DNA of 64,000 nt, taken from the NCBI GenBank assembly GCA_964512145.1, contig CAZEIM010000007.1, positions 15,845 through 79,844 of the forward strand, written 5' to 3'. Numbering within the stretch: the stretch's first letter is position 1; the number at the start of each line of letters is the position of its first letter. The notes beneath the pieces were generated by a model, which did no database searches, was not told the origin of the DNA, and worked only from the letters and a program-made list of their open reading frames with translations. The position numbers and the translations under genes are program-made. The DNA comes from CAYOHR01 sp964512145. Lineage in GTDB: Bacteria > Bacteroidota > Bacteroidia > Flavobacteriales_G > JALEGO01. Below, piece after piece: positions 26,425 to 35,356 of this stretch.

Positions 26425-26727
26425 TTACTTTGATTCAGTTGTCCCTTTAGCTGTTACTTTGTAAAATTGAATAATACCCCACTCTCTCATAGTGAGAACG
26501 GTTGAAACATTGCCAACTGCACCCTTATTTTTTAACTCGTAGGCTGCTCTTTCAGCAATTCCTTTAGGAACTCCTAAATGGAGAAAGCCTATACCAGATG
26601 CCGAACCATTAACTTCAGTCCCGGTTGATGGTTTAACGTCAGAAATAGAAACACTTTGCATAGTTATACAGCTATTTAGACTTAATAGTGAAAGCAGAGT
26701 GCAAGAAAGAATGATGATTTTTTTCAT
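26425..26727 (-). CDS. Small exported lipoprotein of unknown function
   Basis: 100 residues from the ATG at 26727, chosen because it opens a lipoprotein signal peptide (MKKIIILSCTLLSLLSLNSC, lipobox LNSC with lipidated Cys20). The longer frame upstream has a polar, unlikely extension. The mature part has a GIGFLHLG motif and the ending REWGIIQFYKVTAKG. It faintly recalls short TRL-like or DUF6567-like proteins (glycine-rich turn, Ala-rich helix, then a beta strand ending in an alternating pattern), but I cannot assign it. It stands alone between gene-free stretches on both sides. Confidence 0.6.
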   Translation of the reverse strand: MKKIIILSCTLLSLLSLNSCITMQSVSISDVKPSTGTEVNGSASGIGFLHLGVPKGIAERAAYELKNKGAVGNVSTVLTMREWGIIQFYKVTAKGTTESK

Positions 26728-27113
26728 TTTGTTGTTTTTATTACTTCTACTCATAAGGCTTTTCGAAATACGCCCCGTTTTTAATGAGTGGGTTCTGGTC
26801 TCCACTTTTTTAATTATTATTTTGTCATATTGGGAGGTTACTATATAGTATTGATTACCGAATATTTAATAAATCCATCGTATACAATTATTTAAATTTA
26901 TATATTCCTATAAACGTATTTATTAATACTAATTTAGTATTTTTTACAAAATTCTGTTAAATTAATCATCAAAAGACGATTTAATTTTTTGAATGCTTTT
27001 GTGCTAATGTGGTGGTACGGCTACCTTTATGCCCTAATATAGTTTATAACTACGCCTTACTGAAGTAAGGGAGTAGCTTAATGTGATGCTAAACAAAGTT
27101 TAGGTGTTAGGTT
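26728..27113. other. Gene-free 386-base stretch with two small hairpins
   Basis: AT-rich, no supported gene. At 27050-27076 a hairpin pairs CCTTAC with GTAAGG around a TGAA tetraloop, extended by an outer CTAC/GTAG stem. At 27089-27103 CTAAAC pairs with GTTTAG around AAA. Neither has a T tract on either strand, so they are not plain terminators for the HD gene that ends at 27114. Confidence 0.35.
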
Positions 27114-28349
27114 TTAAGCAAAATCTTTAGCGTAACACAAAAAGTATTTTTTAACCGGGTTTGCCAATGCCGAAATGTTTAATAAATCGGCAGCTTGAGC
27201 AATATCTTTTACATCTCCGTTCGGAAATAAAATTTTAATATTATCTAAGTTCATGTTATACGCATTGTTAGTGATATGCCCATGCCCCATTAAATACATG
27301 GCATCTTCTTTTGGAACATTATATTTTTCTTGAGTTTTATATAAATATTCCTCTATTTTTTTATCCGAAAATGCTTCGTTTTGCATTTCTACTCTCCAAA
27401 TATTTCGAAACATTAAGTTTTTAGAAAGTGTGCTTAATACAATATCTTCATGAAACATCCATCCTTTAATGGCCGATAAAATATCAATATCATCTAACAA
27501 GGTAAAACTTTCAAATAAAAGCGTATCGGACCATAATGTGTTGGCCGAAATGTCTTTTTGTAAAAAAATAGAAAGCGGTGAGTTTGCTATCATTTTGCCT
27601 TTACCGGAAAGATCTTTTGCGCGTTTTAATATATGGGTAATTAACAAATCTAAGGCTACAGTTGTTTTGTGTAAATACACTTGCCAATACATTAGTCTGC
27701 GAGCAGTAATAAACTTTTCCACCGAATATATTCCTTTGAGTTCTACCACCAATTCGCTATCTACAACATTTAATTTATTAATAATACGATCGTAGTTTAC
27801 AATACCCTCCGATACTCCTGTAAAAAAACTATCGCGGTTTAAATAATCCATTCGATCCATATCTAACTGACTTGAAACCAGTTGATGTAAAAATCGTTTT
27901 GGATACTCATCTTTAAAAACAGCAATGGCTAACGATAATTTCCCCTGAAATAGGATGTTTAATTTTTCCATCAGCATAATCGATATTTGCTCATGGTGTA
28001 CATGTTGTATTATAGTGTTTTCTAACGTATGAGAAAAGGGGCCGTGACCAATATCGTGCAATAATATAGCAATAATGGCGGCTTCTTTTTCTTCGGAAGT
28101 AACATGTATACCTTTGTTTATCAATACATCTATACTCATGTGCATTAAATGCATAGCTCCCAAGGCATGTTCAAACCTCGTGTGACGGGCTCCGGGATAT
28201 ACTAAATAGGTAAGACCCAGTTGCGAAATTCTACGCAATCGTTGAAAATACGGATGATTAATCAACTCAAAAATAAGCGGACTGGATATTGAAATAAACC
28301 CATAAATTGGGTCGTTTATAACGGTATTTTTTTTGTATTCCGAGCGCAT
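27114..28349 (-). CDS. HD-domain phosphohydrolase (dNTPase/SAMHD1-like)
   Basis: 411 residues, cytoplasmic, length normal for bacterial HD-domain dNTPase-like proteins. The region RRISQLGLTYLVYPGARHTRFEHALGAM (about 36-63) gives the first metal-binding His, and LLHDIGHGPFSH (about 94-105) the HD pair and a second His; a later SSQLDMDRMDYLNRDS carries the closing Asp (about 158). The fold hydrolyses nucleotides, and the SAMHD1-like arrangement suggests a dNTP triphosphohydrolase, but substrate is not readable. It is divergent from gcvP with about 280 bases between; no sign of a shared pathway. Confidence 0.88.
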   Translation of the reverse strand: MRSEYKKNTVINDPIYGFISISSPLIFELINHPYFQRLRRISQLGLTYLVYPGARHTRFEHALGAMHLMHMSIDVLINKGIHVTSEEKEAAIIAILLHDIGHGPFSHTLENTIIQHVHHEQISIMLMEKLNILFQGKLSLAIAVFKDEYPKRFLHQLVSSQLDMDRMDYLNRDSFFTGVSEGIVNYDRIINKLNVVDSELVVELKGIYSVEKFITARRLMYWQVYLHKTTVALDLLITHILKRAKDLSGKGKMIANSPLSIFLQKDISANTLWSDTLLFESFTLLDDIDILSAIKGWMFHEDIVLSTLSKNLMFRNIWRVEMQNEAFSDKKIEEYLYKTQEKYNVPKEDAMYLMGHGHITNNAYNMNLDNIKILFPNGDVKDIAQAADLLNISALANPVKKYFLCYAKDFA

Positions 28350-28408
28350 GGTATTAAAAGCAAATATACACGAAGCATAGTATCTTTATATAGTAAGACG
28401 CTAAAATT

Positions 28409-28446
28409 CCTGCATGATGTATCTTTATATATGCAGGTATTTTTTG
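28409..28446. other. Hairpin with T-rich flank between the HD gene and gcvP
   Basis: CCTGCAT (28409-28415) pairs with ATGCAGG (28431-28437) around a 15-base loop, followed on the plus strand by TATTTTTTG. It looks like a terminator but no plus-strand gene precedes it. Its role is unknown. Confidence 0.3.
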
Positions 28447-28589
28447 CCATAATACCATGGTAAGCCTATATTATAAAAAAAAGATGTTTAATCTCATCTT
28501 CTTAAGGGATTAATTTTTACGAATGTATCACATTTAAATTTCACAAAAAATTTAACGTATTTAAGTTGAAAGAACTTTGTGTTTATTTT

Positions 28590-28620
28590 ATTGTTATAAC
28601 AATACATTCCATTATTTTTG
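28590..28620 (+). promoter_or_regulatory. Bacteroidota-type promoter for gcvP
   Basis: TATTTTTG at 28613-28620 matches TAnnTTTG; ATTG at 28590-28593 is a one-mismatch TTTG at the proper 19-base distance. The ATG is 13 bases after the -7 box, giving a leader of only about 9 bases. Confidence 0.6.
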
Positions 28621-28633
28621 CAAAAAACACACT

Positions 28634-31507
28634 ATGAATTTTTCTGATTTTACACAAAGACATATTGGTCCTAGTATACAAGATACACATACGATGCTTC
28701 ATGCAATAGGATGCTCTTCCCTTGATGAATTGGTTGAAAAAACAATTCCAAACAACATTCGATTAAAAACTCCCATTCAGGTTACTACACCAACTTCTGA
28801 ATACGAATATAGCCTACATATTCAAGAAATTGCCAATAAAAATTTGTTGTATACCAACTTTATAGGACAAGGATATTACGGTACATTTACGCCTAAAGTT
28901 ATTCAACGAAATATTTTGGAAAATCCGGGTTGGTATACCGCTTACACTCCATATCAAGCAGAAATTTCACAAGGGCGCTTAGAAGCATTATTAAATTTTC
29001 AAACAATGGTATGCGACTTAACCGCTATGCCTATAGCCAATGCATCGTTATTAGATGAAGCAACTGCTGCTGCAGAAGCTATGGTTATGATTTTTAATAA
29101 CAGAAGCAAAGAAAAATCGGAAAATAATGCAGTGAAATTTTTTGTGGATCAACAGGTGTTTAAACAAACTCAAGATGTATTAAAAACCAGAGCATTACCA
29201 TTAAATATTGAACTGGTTTACGGAGATTTTAATACTCATACTTTTGATGCATCGTATTTTGGTGTTTATATACAATACCCCAATGCTTTAGGGAATATAT
29301 ATGAATACAAATATCGAATCGATTCTTTCAAAAACCTTGAAATTAAAACCATAGTAGGGGTTGATTTATTAAGCTTAGCCTTACTTACGCCTCCCGGTGA
29401 ATGGGGTGCCGATGTAGTTGTTGGGAATTCTCAACGATTTGGAGTTCCTATGGGTTTTGGTGGCCCTCATGCCGCATTTTTTGCCACCACCGAAGAGTTT
29501 AAAAGACATATCCCTGGCAGAATAATTGGGGTTTCTATTGATAGAAGAGGAAATAAAGCCATGCGTATGGCCTTACAAACTCGCGAGCAACATATTAGAA
29601 GAGATAAAGCAACTTCTAATATTTGCACAGCTCAAGCCTTATTAGCCATTATGGCGAGTATGTATGCCGTATATCATGGTGCCGATGGTATTAAAAATAT
29701 AGCAAATAATATTCATGAAAAAGCGAAGGACTTATATCAAAAATTATCCAACATAGGTTTTACACCTGCGTACTCGCAATTTTTCGATACTTTATTTATA
29801 CCACTTTCTGAAGACCGCAAACAAAACCTGTTTTTGATACTTTCTCAAGAAAAAATTAACGTATTTAAACACGAACAAGGAATTTGCATTAGTGTTGATG
29901 AAACCACTCAAACAAAAGATATTGAATCTTTAATAACAGCGTTACAAAAAATTCAAATTAAACCCGAAAGTATAGACGTTAAACAGCCTCAAATTCATCA
30001 AAATTTAACTAGAACGTCTTCATATTTACAGCATCCGGTGTTTAAAATGTATCATTCAGAGACCGAAATGATGCGATATATAAAAAAGCTTGAAAATAAA
30101 GATATTTCTCTAACTCGTTCCATGATTTCTTTAGGTTCATGTACCATGAAACTAAATGCGGCATCAGAGCTGTATCCTATCACCATGCCTCAATTTTCGA
30201 ACGTACACCCATTTGCTCCATCAGATCAAACAAAAGGGTATCAACAAATTATTTCCAATTTAGAACAATGGTTGTGTGAAGTTACCGGATTTTCTGGCGT
30301 TTCATTGCAGCCCAATTCAGGTGCTCAGGGAGAGTATGCTGGGTTAATGGTAATTAGGGCATATCAAAAACATATCGGCCAATCCCATAGAGATATAGCG
30401 TTAATACCCTCTTCTGCTCACGGTACTAACCCTGCTTCAGCAGTAGTTGCCGGTTTAAAAGTAGTGGTTGTAAATTGCGATATTCAGGGAAATATAGATG
30501 TAGACGATTTAAAAGCCAAAGCAGAAAAATATAAAGACCAATTATCGTGCTTAATGGTTACGTATCCATCAACCCACGGTGTTTTTGAAGAAAGAATTAC
30601 AGAAATCACCAAAATCATTCACGATTTCGGAGGTCAAGTATATATGGATGGAGCAAATATGAATGCTCAAGTTGGTTTAACCAGTCCCGGTAATATTGGT
30701 GCAGATGTTTGTCACCTAAATTTACACAAAACATTTGCCATACCTCATGGCGGAGGAGGACCCGGTGTAGGGCCTATTGGTGTTGCTAAACATTTAGTGC
30801 CATTTTTACCCGGACACTCTATTGTTAATACGGGTGGTGAACATGCTATTTCTGCTATTTCTGCAGCTCCTTGGGGAAGTGCTTTAATACTGCTTATTTC
30901 CTATGCATATATTAAGATGTTGGGTGGTGTAGGCTTAACTCAAGCTACTAAAATGGCGATATTAAATGCCAATTATATGAGAAAACGATTGGAAGATCAT
31001 TATCCGATTTTATATACCGGAAAAAATGGGACAGTAGCCCATGAAATGATTATTGATTGTCGAGAGTTTAAAAAATCAGCATCTATTGAAGTAGAAGATA
31101 TTGCCAAAAGATTAATGGATTACGGGTATCATGCTCCAACCGTATCATTTCCGGTTGCAGGTACACTTATGATTGAGCCTACAGAAAGCGAATCGAAAGC
31201 CGAATTAGATCGTTTTTGCGATGCGATGATAGAAATTAGAAAAGAAATTACGGAAATTAACGATGGCATATATTCTGCGCAAGATAATGTTTTAAAAAAT
31301 GCACCCCACACATCGGCTGAATTACTAGAGGATGACTGGAAGCACGCATATACCCGAAAAAAAGCAGCTTTTCCATTAGCGTGGATTGCTGATAATAAGT
31401 ATTTTACTCCCGTTTCAAGAATAGACAATGCCTATGGCGACAGAAACCTAGTGTGTACTTGTCCTGACATAGAAAGCTATAAAGAAACAGAATTGGTAAA
31501 TCTTTAA
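28634..31507 (+). CDS. gcvP: Glycine dehydrogenase (decarboxylating), P protein
   Basis: 957 residues from the ATG at 28634, the usual full length for the single-chain P protein. The first MNFSDFTQRHIGP matches the family start; the frame extends 19 residues further upstream without feature. The PLP lysine is Lys699 in LNLHKTFAIPHGGGGPG; other family blocks are MGFGGPHAAFFA and RREQHIRRDKATSNICTAQALLA-like at about 278 and 320. It releases CO2 from glycine and passes the aminomethyl group to the H protein, feeding 5,10-methylene-THF. The T and H protein genes are not in the window. A promoter of the Bacteroidota type and a terminator in the stop region make it a single-gene unit. Confidence 0.97.
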   Translation: MNFSDFTQRHIGPSIQDTHTMLHAIGCSSLDELVEKTIPNNIRLKTPIQVTTPTSEYEYSLHIQEIANKNLLYTNFIGQGYYGTFTPKVIQRNILENPGWYTAYTPYQAEISQGRLEALLNFQTMVCDLTAMPIANASLLDEATAAAEAMVMIFNNRSKEKSENNAVKFFVDQQVFKQTQDVLKTRALPLNIELVYGDFNTHTFDASYFGVYIQYPNALGNIYEYKYRIDSFKNLEIKTIVGVDLLSLALLTPPGEWGADVVVGNSQRFGVPMGFGGPHAAFFATTEEFKRHIPGRIIGVSIDRRGNKAMRMALQTREQHIRRDKATSNICTAQALLAIMASMYAVYHGADGIKNIANNIHEKAKDLYQKLSNIGFTPAYSQFFDTLFIPLSEDRKQNLFLILSQEKINVFKHEQGICISVDETTQTKDIESLITALQKIQIKPESIDVKQPQIHQNLTRTSSYLQHPVFKMYHSETEMMRYIKKLENKDISLTRSMISLGSCTMKLNAASELYPITMPQFSNVHPFAPSDQTKGYQQIISNLEQWLCEVTGFSGVSLQPNSGAQGEYAGLMVIRAYQKHIGQSHRDIALIPSSAHGTNPASAVVAGLKVVVVNCDIQGNIDVDDLKAKAEKYKDQLSCLMVTYPSTHGVFEERITEITKIIHDFGGQVYMDGANMNAQVGLTSPGNIGADVCHLNLHKTFAIPHGGGGPGVGPIGVAKHLVPFLPGHSIVNTGGEHAISAISAAPWGSALILLISYAYIKMLGGVGLTQATKMAILNANYMRKRLEDHYPILYTGKNGTVAHEMIIDCREFKKSASIEVEDIAKRLMDYGYHAPTVSFPVAGTLMIEPTESESKAELDRFCDAMIEIRKEITEINDGIYSAQDNVLKNAPHTSAELLEDDWKHAYTRKKAAFPLAWIADNKYFTPVSRIDNAYGDRNLVCTCPDIESYKETELVNL

Positions 31508-31525
31508 ATTTACCAATTCTGTTTT
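31488..31525 (+). terminator. Terminator containing the gcvP stop codon in its loop
   Basis: A perfect 14-pair stem (31488-31501 with 31508-31521) encloses a six-base loop CTTTAA that includes the gcvP stop codon TAA (31505-31507), followed by TTTT. The last codons of gcvP therefore form the 5-prime arm. Confidence 0.85.
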
Positions 31526-31610
31526 AGATGGGATTGACTTAATAGGTGTTATAAATCCAATAGGTAACTTTGTTTAGTACTAGATTATCCGTAATTATAA
31601 ACAACACAAC

Positions 31611-32600
31611 GTGCAAATAGACCCAAGCGAAAAGGACAGCCATATTGAGAAGAGTTTTTTTTCTCAGGACATTCCTTTTAAAGAAAGAACCGCTGTTTTT
31701 AATAAACTATTTTTCCACTATAAAAATGACTGGAAAACATCCTTTTTCCTAATGCTTATATTGAGTATAGGGTTGGCATCTCTTGGACTTTCTGAAAATT
31801 CATCAGCAACAATAATTGGAGCAATGATCATCGCTCCGCTTGCTCAACCAATTGTAGCTTTTGGAGGTTCTATTGCATTAGGCTGGAGATTTCAATCTTT
31901 TAGAATGTTAGGAATAATTATTCTCGGATCAGTTAGTTCTGTTTTAATAGCATACATTATTAGCTTAGCCCTGCCTGATGTAACGCCCAATAAAGAAATG
32001 CTCATTAGGACATCACCTGATTTGAGAGATCTTGCAGTTGCATTATTAGCTGGCACTGCTGGTGCTTGGGGGTATTATCGGAGTGAATTTTCATCAATAT
32101 TGTCAGGTGTTGCAATTGCCGTAGCTTTAGTGCCACCACTTTGTACATGCGGAATAATGCTTGAACAGGAGCACTATATATTAGCAAGTGGTAGTATGCT
32201 GCTATTTTTCACTAATTTTTTAGGGATAACATTTGCTGCAATTTTAATGTTTTTTGTGCTCGGAATAAAAAAAAAACAAAACAAAAAATGGTTTTTCAAA
32301 GGAACGCTTACAGCCATAATTCTTGGATTGATCATTATTTTACCACTATCCTTAAATTACCAAAAGTTCAACTCAGGAATTTTATTCTATAATTCTATCT
32401 ATGAAAAAGCAGGTAAAGTTTTTGATATATCACAAAACACCCCTGTCATTAAGAATTTATCAATTCAAGGAACCGGAATTCTTATAAAAATTGATCCATT
32501 CCCAAGTGATAGAGAGGAGGAACAAAGACTAAAGTATGAATTAGAATTAGCAACAGGGTTACAGGTTTTTCTTCAAAGCCATTCATCAGAAAATGATTAA
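31611..32600 (+). CDS. DUF389 family membrane protein
   Basis: 329 residues, GTG start. A short cytoplasmic start is followed by six or so membrane helices, with ATIIGAMIIAPLAQPIVAFGGSIALG (about 65-90) as the DUF389 signature, LAVALLAGTAGAWGYYRS, and VALVPPLCTCGIM. A soluble C-terminal stretch of about 90 residues follows the last helix. The function of the family is unknown; it is often called TIGR00341 and is widespread in Bacteroidota. It follows the gcvP terminator by about 85 bases and has no obvious partner. Confidence 0.85.
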   Translation: MQIDPSEKDSHIEKSFFSQDIPFKERTAVFNKLFFHYKNDWKTSFFLMLILSIGLASLGLSENSSATIIGAMIIAPLAQPIVAFGGSIALGWRFQSFRMLGIIILGSVSSVLIAYIISLALPDVTPNKEMLIRTSPDLRDLAVALLAGTAGAWGYYRSEFSSILSGVAIAVALVPPLCTCGIMLEQEHYILASGSMLLFFTNFLGITFAAILMFFVLGIKKKQNKKWFFKGTLTAIILGLIIILPLSLNYQKFNSGILFYNSIYEKAGKVFDISQNTPVIKNLSIQGTGILIKIDPFPSDREEEQRLKYELELATGLQVFLQSHSSEND

Positions 32601-32971
32601 TGAATAATATATTAACACATAATTAGAAGAGCTTCTTTACTTACCAAAAACACTCCATGTGTAAACTTCCGTCAATTACACCTACCCAACATAAACTTTT
32701 TTAATTTTCCCAATATCACCCTCCATCCCTTTTTTAGGATTTACATTGACACATTTTAAATAATAATTCAATTTAACACGATACGGCTTTTGGTTATAAA
32801 CATTTTGTTGATAACTTTAAATAACAGTAAATCAATAATTTAAAATAAAAAAATTGCTGTTATGCACAATACATTGTTAATTAGTTTGAGTTTGGTTTGG
32901 TTATTTTAGGTAATCAATATTTTATTTTGTAATTAAGTTTCATAATAAGTTAAACCTTTAAATATTTAGTT
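32601..32971. other. Gene-free 371-base stretch before the carboxypeptidase-regulatory-like gene
   Basis: Very AT-rich. I see no gene. A seven-base inverted repeat, ATAACAG (32821-32827) with CTGTTAT (32857-32863), lies around an A/T-only spacer, and TTTG-rich DNA near 32890-32905 could include a -33 element, but no exact TAnnTTTG partner follows. Confidence 0.35.
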
Positions 32972-33475
32972 ATGAAAAACAATTACAAAATTAAATTCGT
33001 TTTAAACTCAAATAATCAATTATTTGGGGTTTATAACGACAGGCATTCGACTACATTTGTTCGGATTGTTTCTTTTTATCAATGGTTTCTATTGTTTTTA
33101 AGAAAATTAAAGCTTTACTGGAGGGCTTTGGTGTTGTTATGGATTATGTTTAGCATCGTTAGCTTTTCTATGTTTGGCCAAAGCAAAATAAAAGGAAAAA
33201 TTTTAGATGTAAATGGTCAGCCACTTAGCAATGCATGTGTTGATGTAGTAAAAAATGATGTAGTAGTTTTTACTGCCCATACTAATGAAAAAGGAATGTA
33301 TTTTGTCGATAAAATTCGCAAAGGCAGCTATCAAATTATTATTTATTATCATACCACTGAAAAAGTTATTCCTAATGTTACGGTTGGACAAGATAATATC
33401 GTGCAAATGGTGGTAAAGCTCAATAAACCGGCAAATACATTGATTAATACTACTTCGGTGTATTCACAAAAATAA
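32972..33475 (+). CDS. Small carboxypeptidase-regulatory-like domain protein
   Basis: 167 residues. After an unusually long N-terminal stretch (about 50 residues, basic and aromatic), a hydrophobic segment (about 47-65, ALVLLWIMFSIVSFSMFG) looks like a signal peptide cut before QSKIKG. The rest is one carboxypeptidase-D regulatory-like Ig fold (KGKILDVNGQPLSNACVDVVKNDVVV..., with G-x-Y-x-V and I-x-K-G-x-Y strands). In Bacteroidota this fold usually begins a TonB-dependent receptor; here there is no receptor, so it is either a stand-alone exported domain or a remnant. Start choice is uncertain. Confidence 0.62.
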   Translation: MKNNYKIKFVLNSNNQLFGVYNDRHSTTFVRIVSFYQWFLLFLRKLKLYWRALVLLWIMFSIVSFSMFGQSKIKGKILDVNGQPLSNACVDVVKNDVVVFTAHTNEKGMYFVDKIRKGSYQIIIYYHTTEKVIPNVTVGQDNIVQMVVKLNKPANTLINTTSVYSQK

Positions 33476-33559
33476 TTCCCACAAATTACCACTTACTAAC
33501 ATAGTGTTAATATCCTTTATTTAATCAGCTAAATCGCGTTCTTTGATAAAAAATTTTTG

Positions 33560-33567
33560 TAGATTTG
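33560..33567 (+). promoter_or_regulatory. -7 promoter element for the dcw operon
   Basis: TAGATTTG matches TAnnTTTG. A TTTG at 33542-33545 is 14 bases upstream, shorter than the usual 17-23, so the -33 assignment is doubtful. Confidence 0.4.
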
Positions 33568-33596
33568 TATCTATTTTTAAACAATAGAGTATAAAT

Positions 33597-33610
33597 GTGG
33601 TAAAAAGTGG
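33597..33610 (+). promoter_or_regulatory. Putative MraZ operator
   Basis: GTGG occurs at 33597-33600 and again at 33607-33610, exactly 10 bases apart, between the promoter and mraZ. MraZ binds direct repeats of TGGG- or GTGG-like boxes at 10-base spacing in other bacteria, so this is a plausible autoregulatory site. Only two boxes are visible. Confidence 0.5.
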
Positions 33611-33639
33611 AAATTTAATTTACTTTTACCTCGGTTTTT

Positions 33640-34098
33640 ATGGCAACACTAATTGGTGAATACGAATGCAAGTTGGATGATAAAGGAAGGTTTTTATTGC
33701 CTTCTAATCTCAAAAAACAACTTAACTCCAGCGATCAAGATCGTTTTGTTCTTAATCGTGGTTTTGAGGGATGCGTTGTACTTTATCCTATGAGCGAATG
33801 GGAGAAAGAAACCAATAAATTGTCGAAATTAAACCTGTATGTGGCTAAAAACCGCATGTTTTACAGGCAGTTTCACAATGGTGCTACCGTAGTTCCTTTG
33901 GATAATTTAGGAAGACTTTTGGTGCCCAAAGCTCTAAAAAGTTTTGCTGGAATTGAAAAGGAAATGATACTTTTTGCGTATTCTAACCGCGTTGAGCTGT
34001 GGGATAAGGCAAAATATCAACAAACCATGAGTGAGGGAGCAGAAGATATTGCTTCTCTTGCCGAAGAGGTAATGGGTAATTTAGCCGATGATGAGTAA
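33640..34098 (+). CDS. mraZ: Transcriptional regulator MraZ
   Basis: 152 residues, first gene of the dcw operon. Two AbrB-like swapped-hairpin domains: the first with LIGEYECKLDDKGRFLLPSNLKKQL (about 3-27), the second with GATVVPLDNLGRLLVPKALKSFAGI (about 81-105). MraZ represses its own operon by binding repeated boxes in the promoter region; a pair of GTGG boxes with 10-base spacing sits upstream. It overlaps rsmH by 11 bases. Confidence 0.96.
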   Translation: MATLIGEYECKLDDKGRFLLPSNLKKQLNSSDQDRFVLNRGFEGCVVLYPMSEWEKETNKLSKLNLYVAKNRMFYRQFHNGATVVPLDNLGRLLVPKALKSFAGIEKEMILFAYSNRVELWDKAKYQQTMSEGAEDIASLAEEVMGNLADDE

Positions 34099-35005
34099 TG
34101 CATCTAACTACCACGTATCGGTACTGTTGAACGAAAGCATCGATTACTTAATTACCGATACCAAAGGCGTTTATGTTGACGTCACCTTTGGTGCAGGCGG
34201 ACACTCAAAACAAATTTTAAAAAAGCTACACCCCGATGGAAAACTAATAGCTTTCGATCAGGATGAAGACGCCCATAAAAATATATTGAATGAAAAAAAT
34301 TTTATGTTATTAAACGAGAATTTTAGATATATCAAAAACTTTTTGAGGCTTCATGGTATTCAAAAAATACATGGACTCATTGCCGATTTGGGAGTTTCGT
34401 CCTACCAGTTCGATAATCCCAATAAAGGATTTACCTATAGAGAAGAAGCTCCTTTAGATATGCGCATGAGCTCTAAAATAAAACAAGGCGCTAAAGAAAT
34501 TGTGGCAAATTATTCCGAAGATCAATTAACCTACATTTTTAAAAATTATGGCGAATTAAAAAAAGCTAAATTATTTGCTCAAAAAATTACACAACACCGA
34601 AGCACTCAGCCAATAATAACAAACCAAGACTTCATTGAAACCGTTAAGCCTATCTTAGACAAAAAAGACTATTTTAAAGAATTATCTCAATTATTTCAAT
34701 CCTTACGAATTGAAGTTAATCAAGAACTAGAAGCGTTAAAAGATTTACTCAATCATTGTGTTGATCTTATCATACCTAAGGGTCGATTGGTAGTTATTTC
34801 ATATCACTCGTTAGAAGATAGATTGGTGAAAAATTTTCTTCGTTACGGGAGTTTTGATGCTCACGACTTTACCAAAGATATGTTTGGAAATATTCTTAGG
34901 CCATTCGATCCCATGTTTTCTAAGCCCATTATTCCAACGGAAGATGAAATAAAAATAAATATACGCTCCAGAAGTGCTAAAATGCGAATAGGAATTAAAC
35001 GATGA
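34088..35005 (+). CDS. rsmH: 16S rRNA (cytosine(1402)-N(4))-methyltransferase
   Basis: 305 residues, cytoplasmic, SAM-dependent. It contains NYHVSVLLNESIDYL and VYVDVTFGAGGHSKQIL (about 27-43, SAM loop), GLIADLGVSSYQFDNPNKGFTYREEAPLDMRM (about 99-130), FQSLRIEVNQELEAL (about 200) and VISYHSLEDRLVKNF (about 237). Methylates C1402 of 16S rRNA. It starts inside the end of mraZ (ATG at 34088, a second at 34091) and its stop overlaps ftsL by four bases. Confidence 0.96.
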   Translation: MMSNASNYHVSVLLNESIDYLITDTKGVYVDVTFGAGGHSKQILKKLHPDGKLIAFDQDEDAHKNILNEKNFMLLNENFRYIKNFLRLHGIQKIHGLIADLGVSSYQFDNPNKGFTYREEAPLDMRMSSKIKQGAKEIVANYSEDQLTYIFKNYGELKKAKLFAQKITQHRSTQPIITNQDFIETVKPILDKKDYFKELSQLFQSLRIEVNQELEALKDLLNHCVDLIIPKGRLVVISYHSLEDRLVKNFLRYGSFDAHDFTKDMFGNILRPFDPMFSKPIIPTEDEIKINIRSRSAKMRIGIKR

Positions 35006-35355
35006 AACAACCGGAAGAAAATACACAAAACAACACAAATCAACCTCCTTTATTTATTAAGGTATTAAGCGGACGCTTTTTGCAAAATGAATGGATTAAA
35101 AAGAACATCTATTTTTTATCATATATCTATGTGTTAATTCTTATCTATATCGGTATTGGTTATTATGCCGAAGGCTTAGTGAAAAAAATTAATAAGTCCG
35201 AGCAAGAAATAAAAGATTTACGATCCGAATACATTTCGGTGAAATCTGATTACATGCATAAAAGTAAACAGTCATCGGTTGCCAATACCTTAAACGCCTA
35301 TAATACAGGGATAAAAGAAACAAAAACACCTCCACAAAAAATTTTGGTTGAATAG
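35002..35355 (+). CDS. ftsL: FtsL-like cell division protein
   Basis: 117 residues with a polar N-terminus, one membrane helix (about 36-57, FLSYIYVLILIYIGIGYYAEGL) and a short periplasmic coiled-coil start (KINKSEQEIKDLRSEYISVKS). This topology and the place between rsmH and ftsI are those of FtsL in Bacteroidota. It bridges early and late divisome components. Sequence conservation in the family is low, so placement carries much of the weight. It overlaps rsmH by four bases (ATGA), and ftsI begins one base after its stop. Confidence 0.83.
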   Translation: MKQPEENTQNNTNQPPLFIKVLSGRFLQNEWIKKNIYFLSYIYVLILIYIGIGYYAEGLVKKINKSEQEIKDLRSEYISVKSDYMHKSKQSSVANTLNAYNTGIKETKTPPQKILVE

Positions 35356-35356
35356 T

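Noticed and set aside
27114..28349. HD phosphohydrolase as an antiphage dNTPase
   Set aside because: It is widespread as a stand-alone gene and there is no accompanying defence gene or sign of transfer.
28409..28446. A riboswitch for gcvP
   Set aside because: The promoter-like element at 28590-28620 lies downstream of the hairpin, so the gcvP transcript would not include it, and no glycine-aptamer core is visible.
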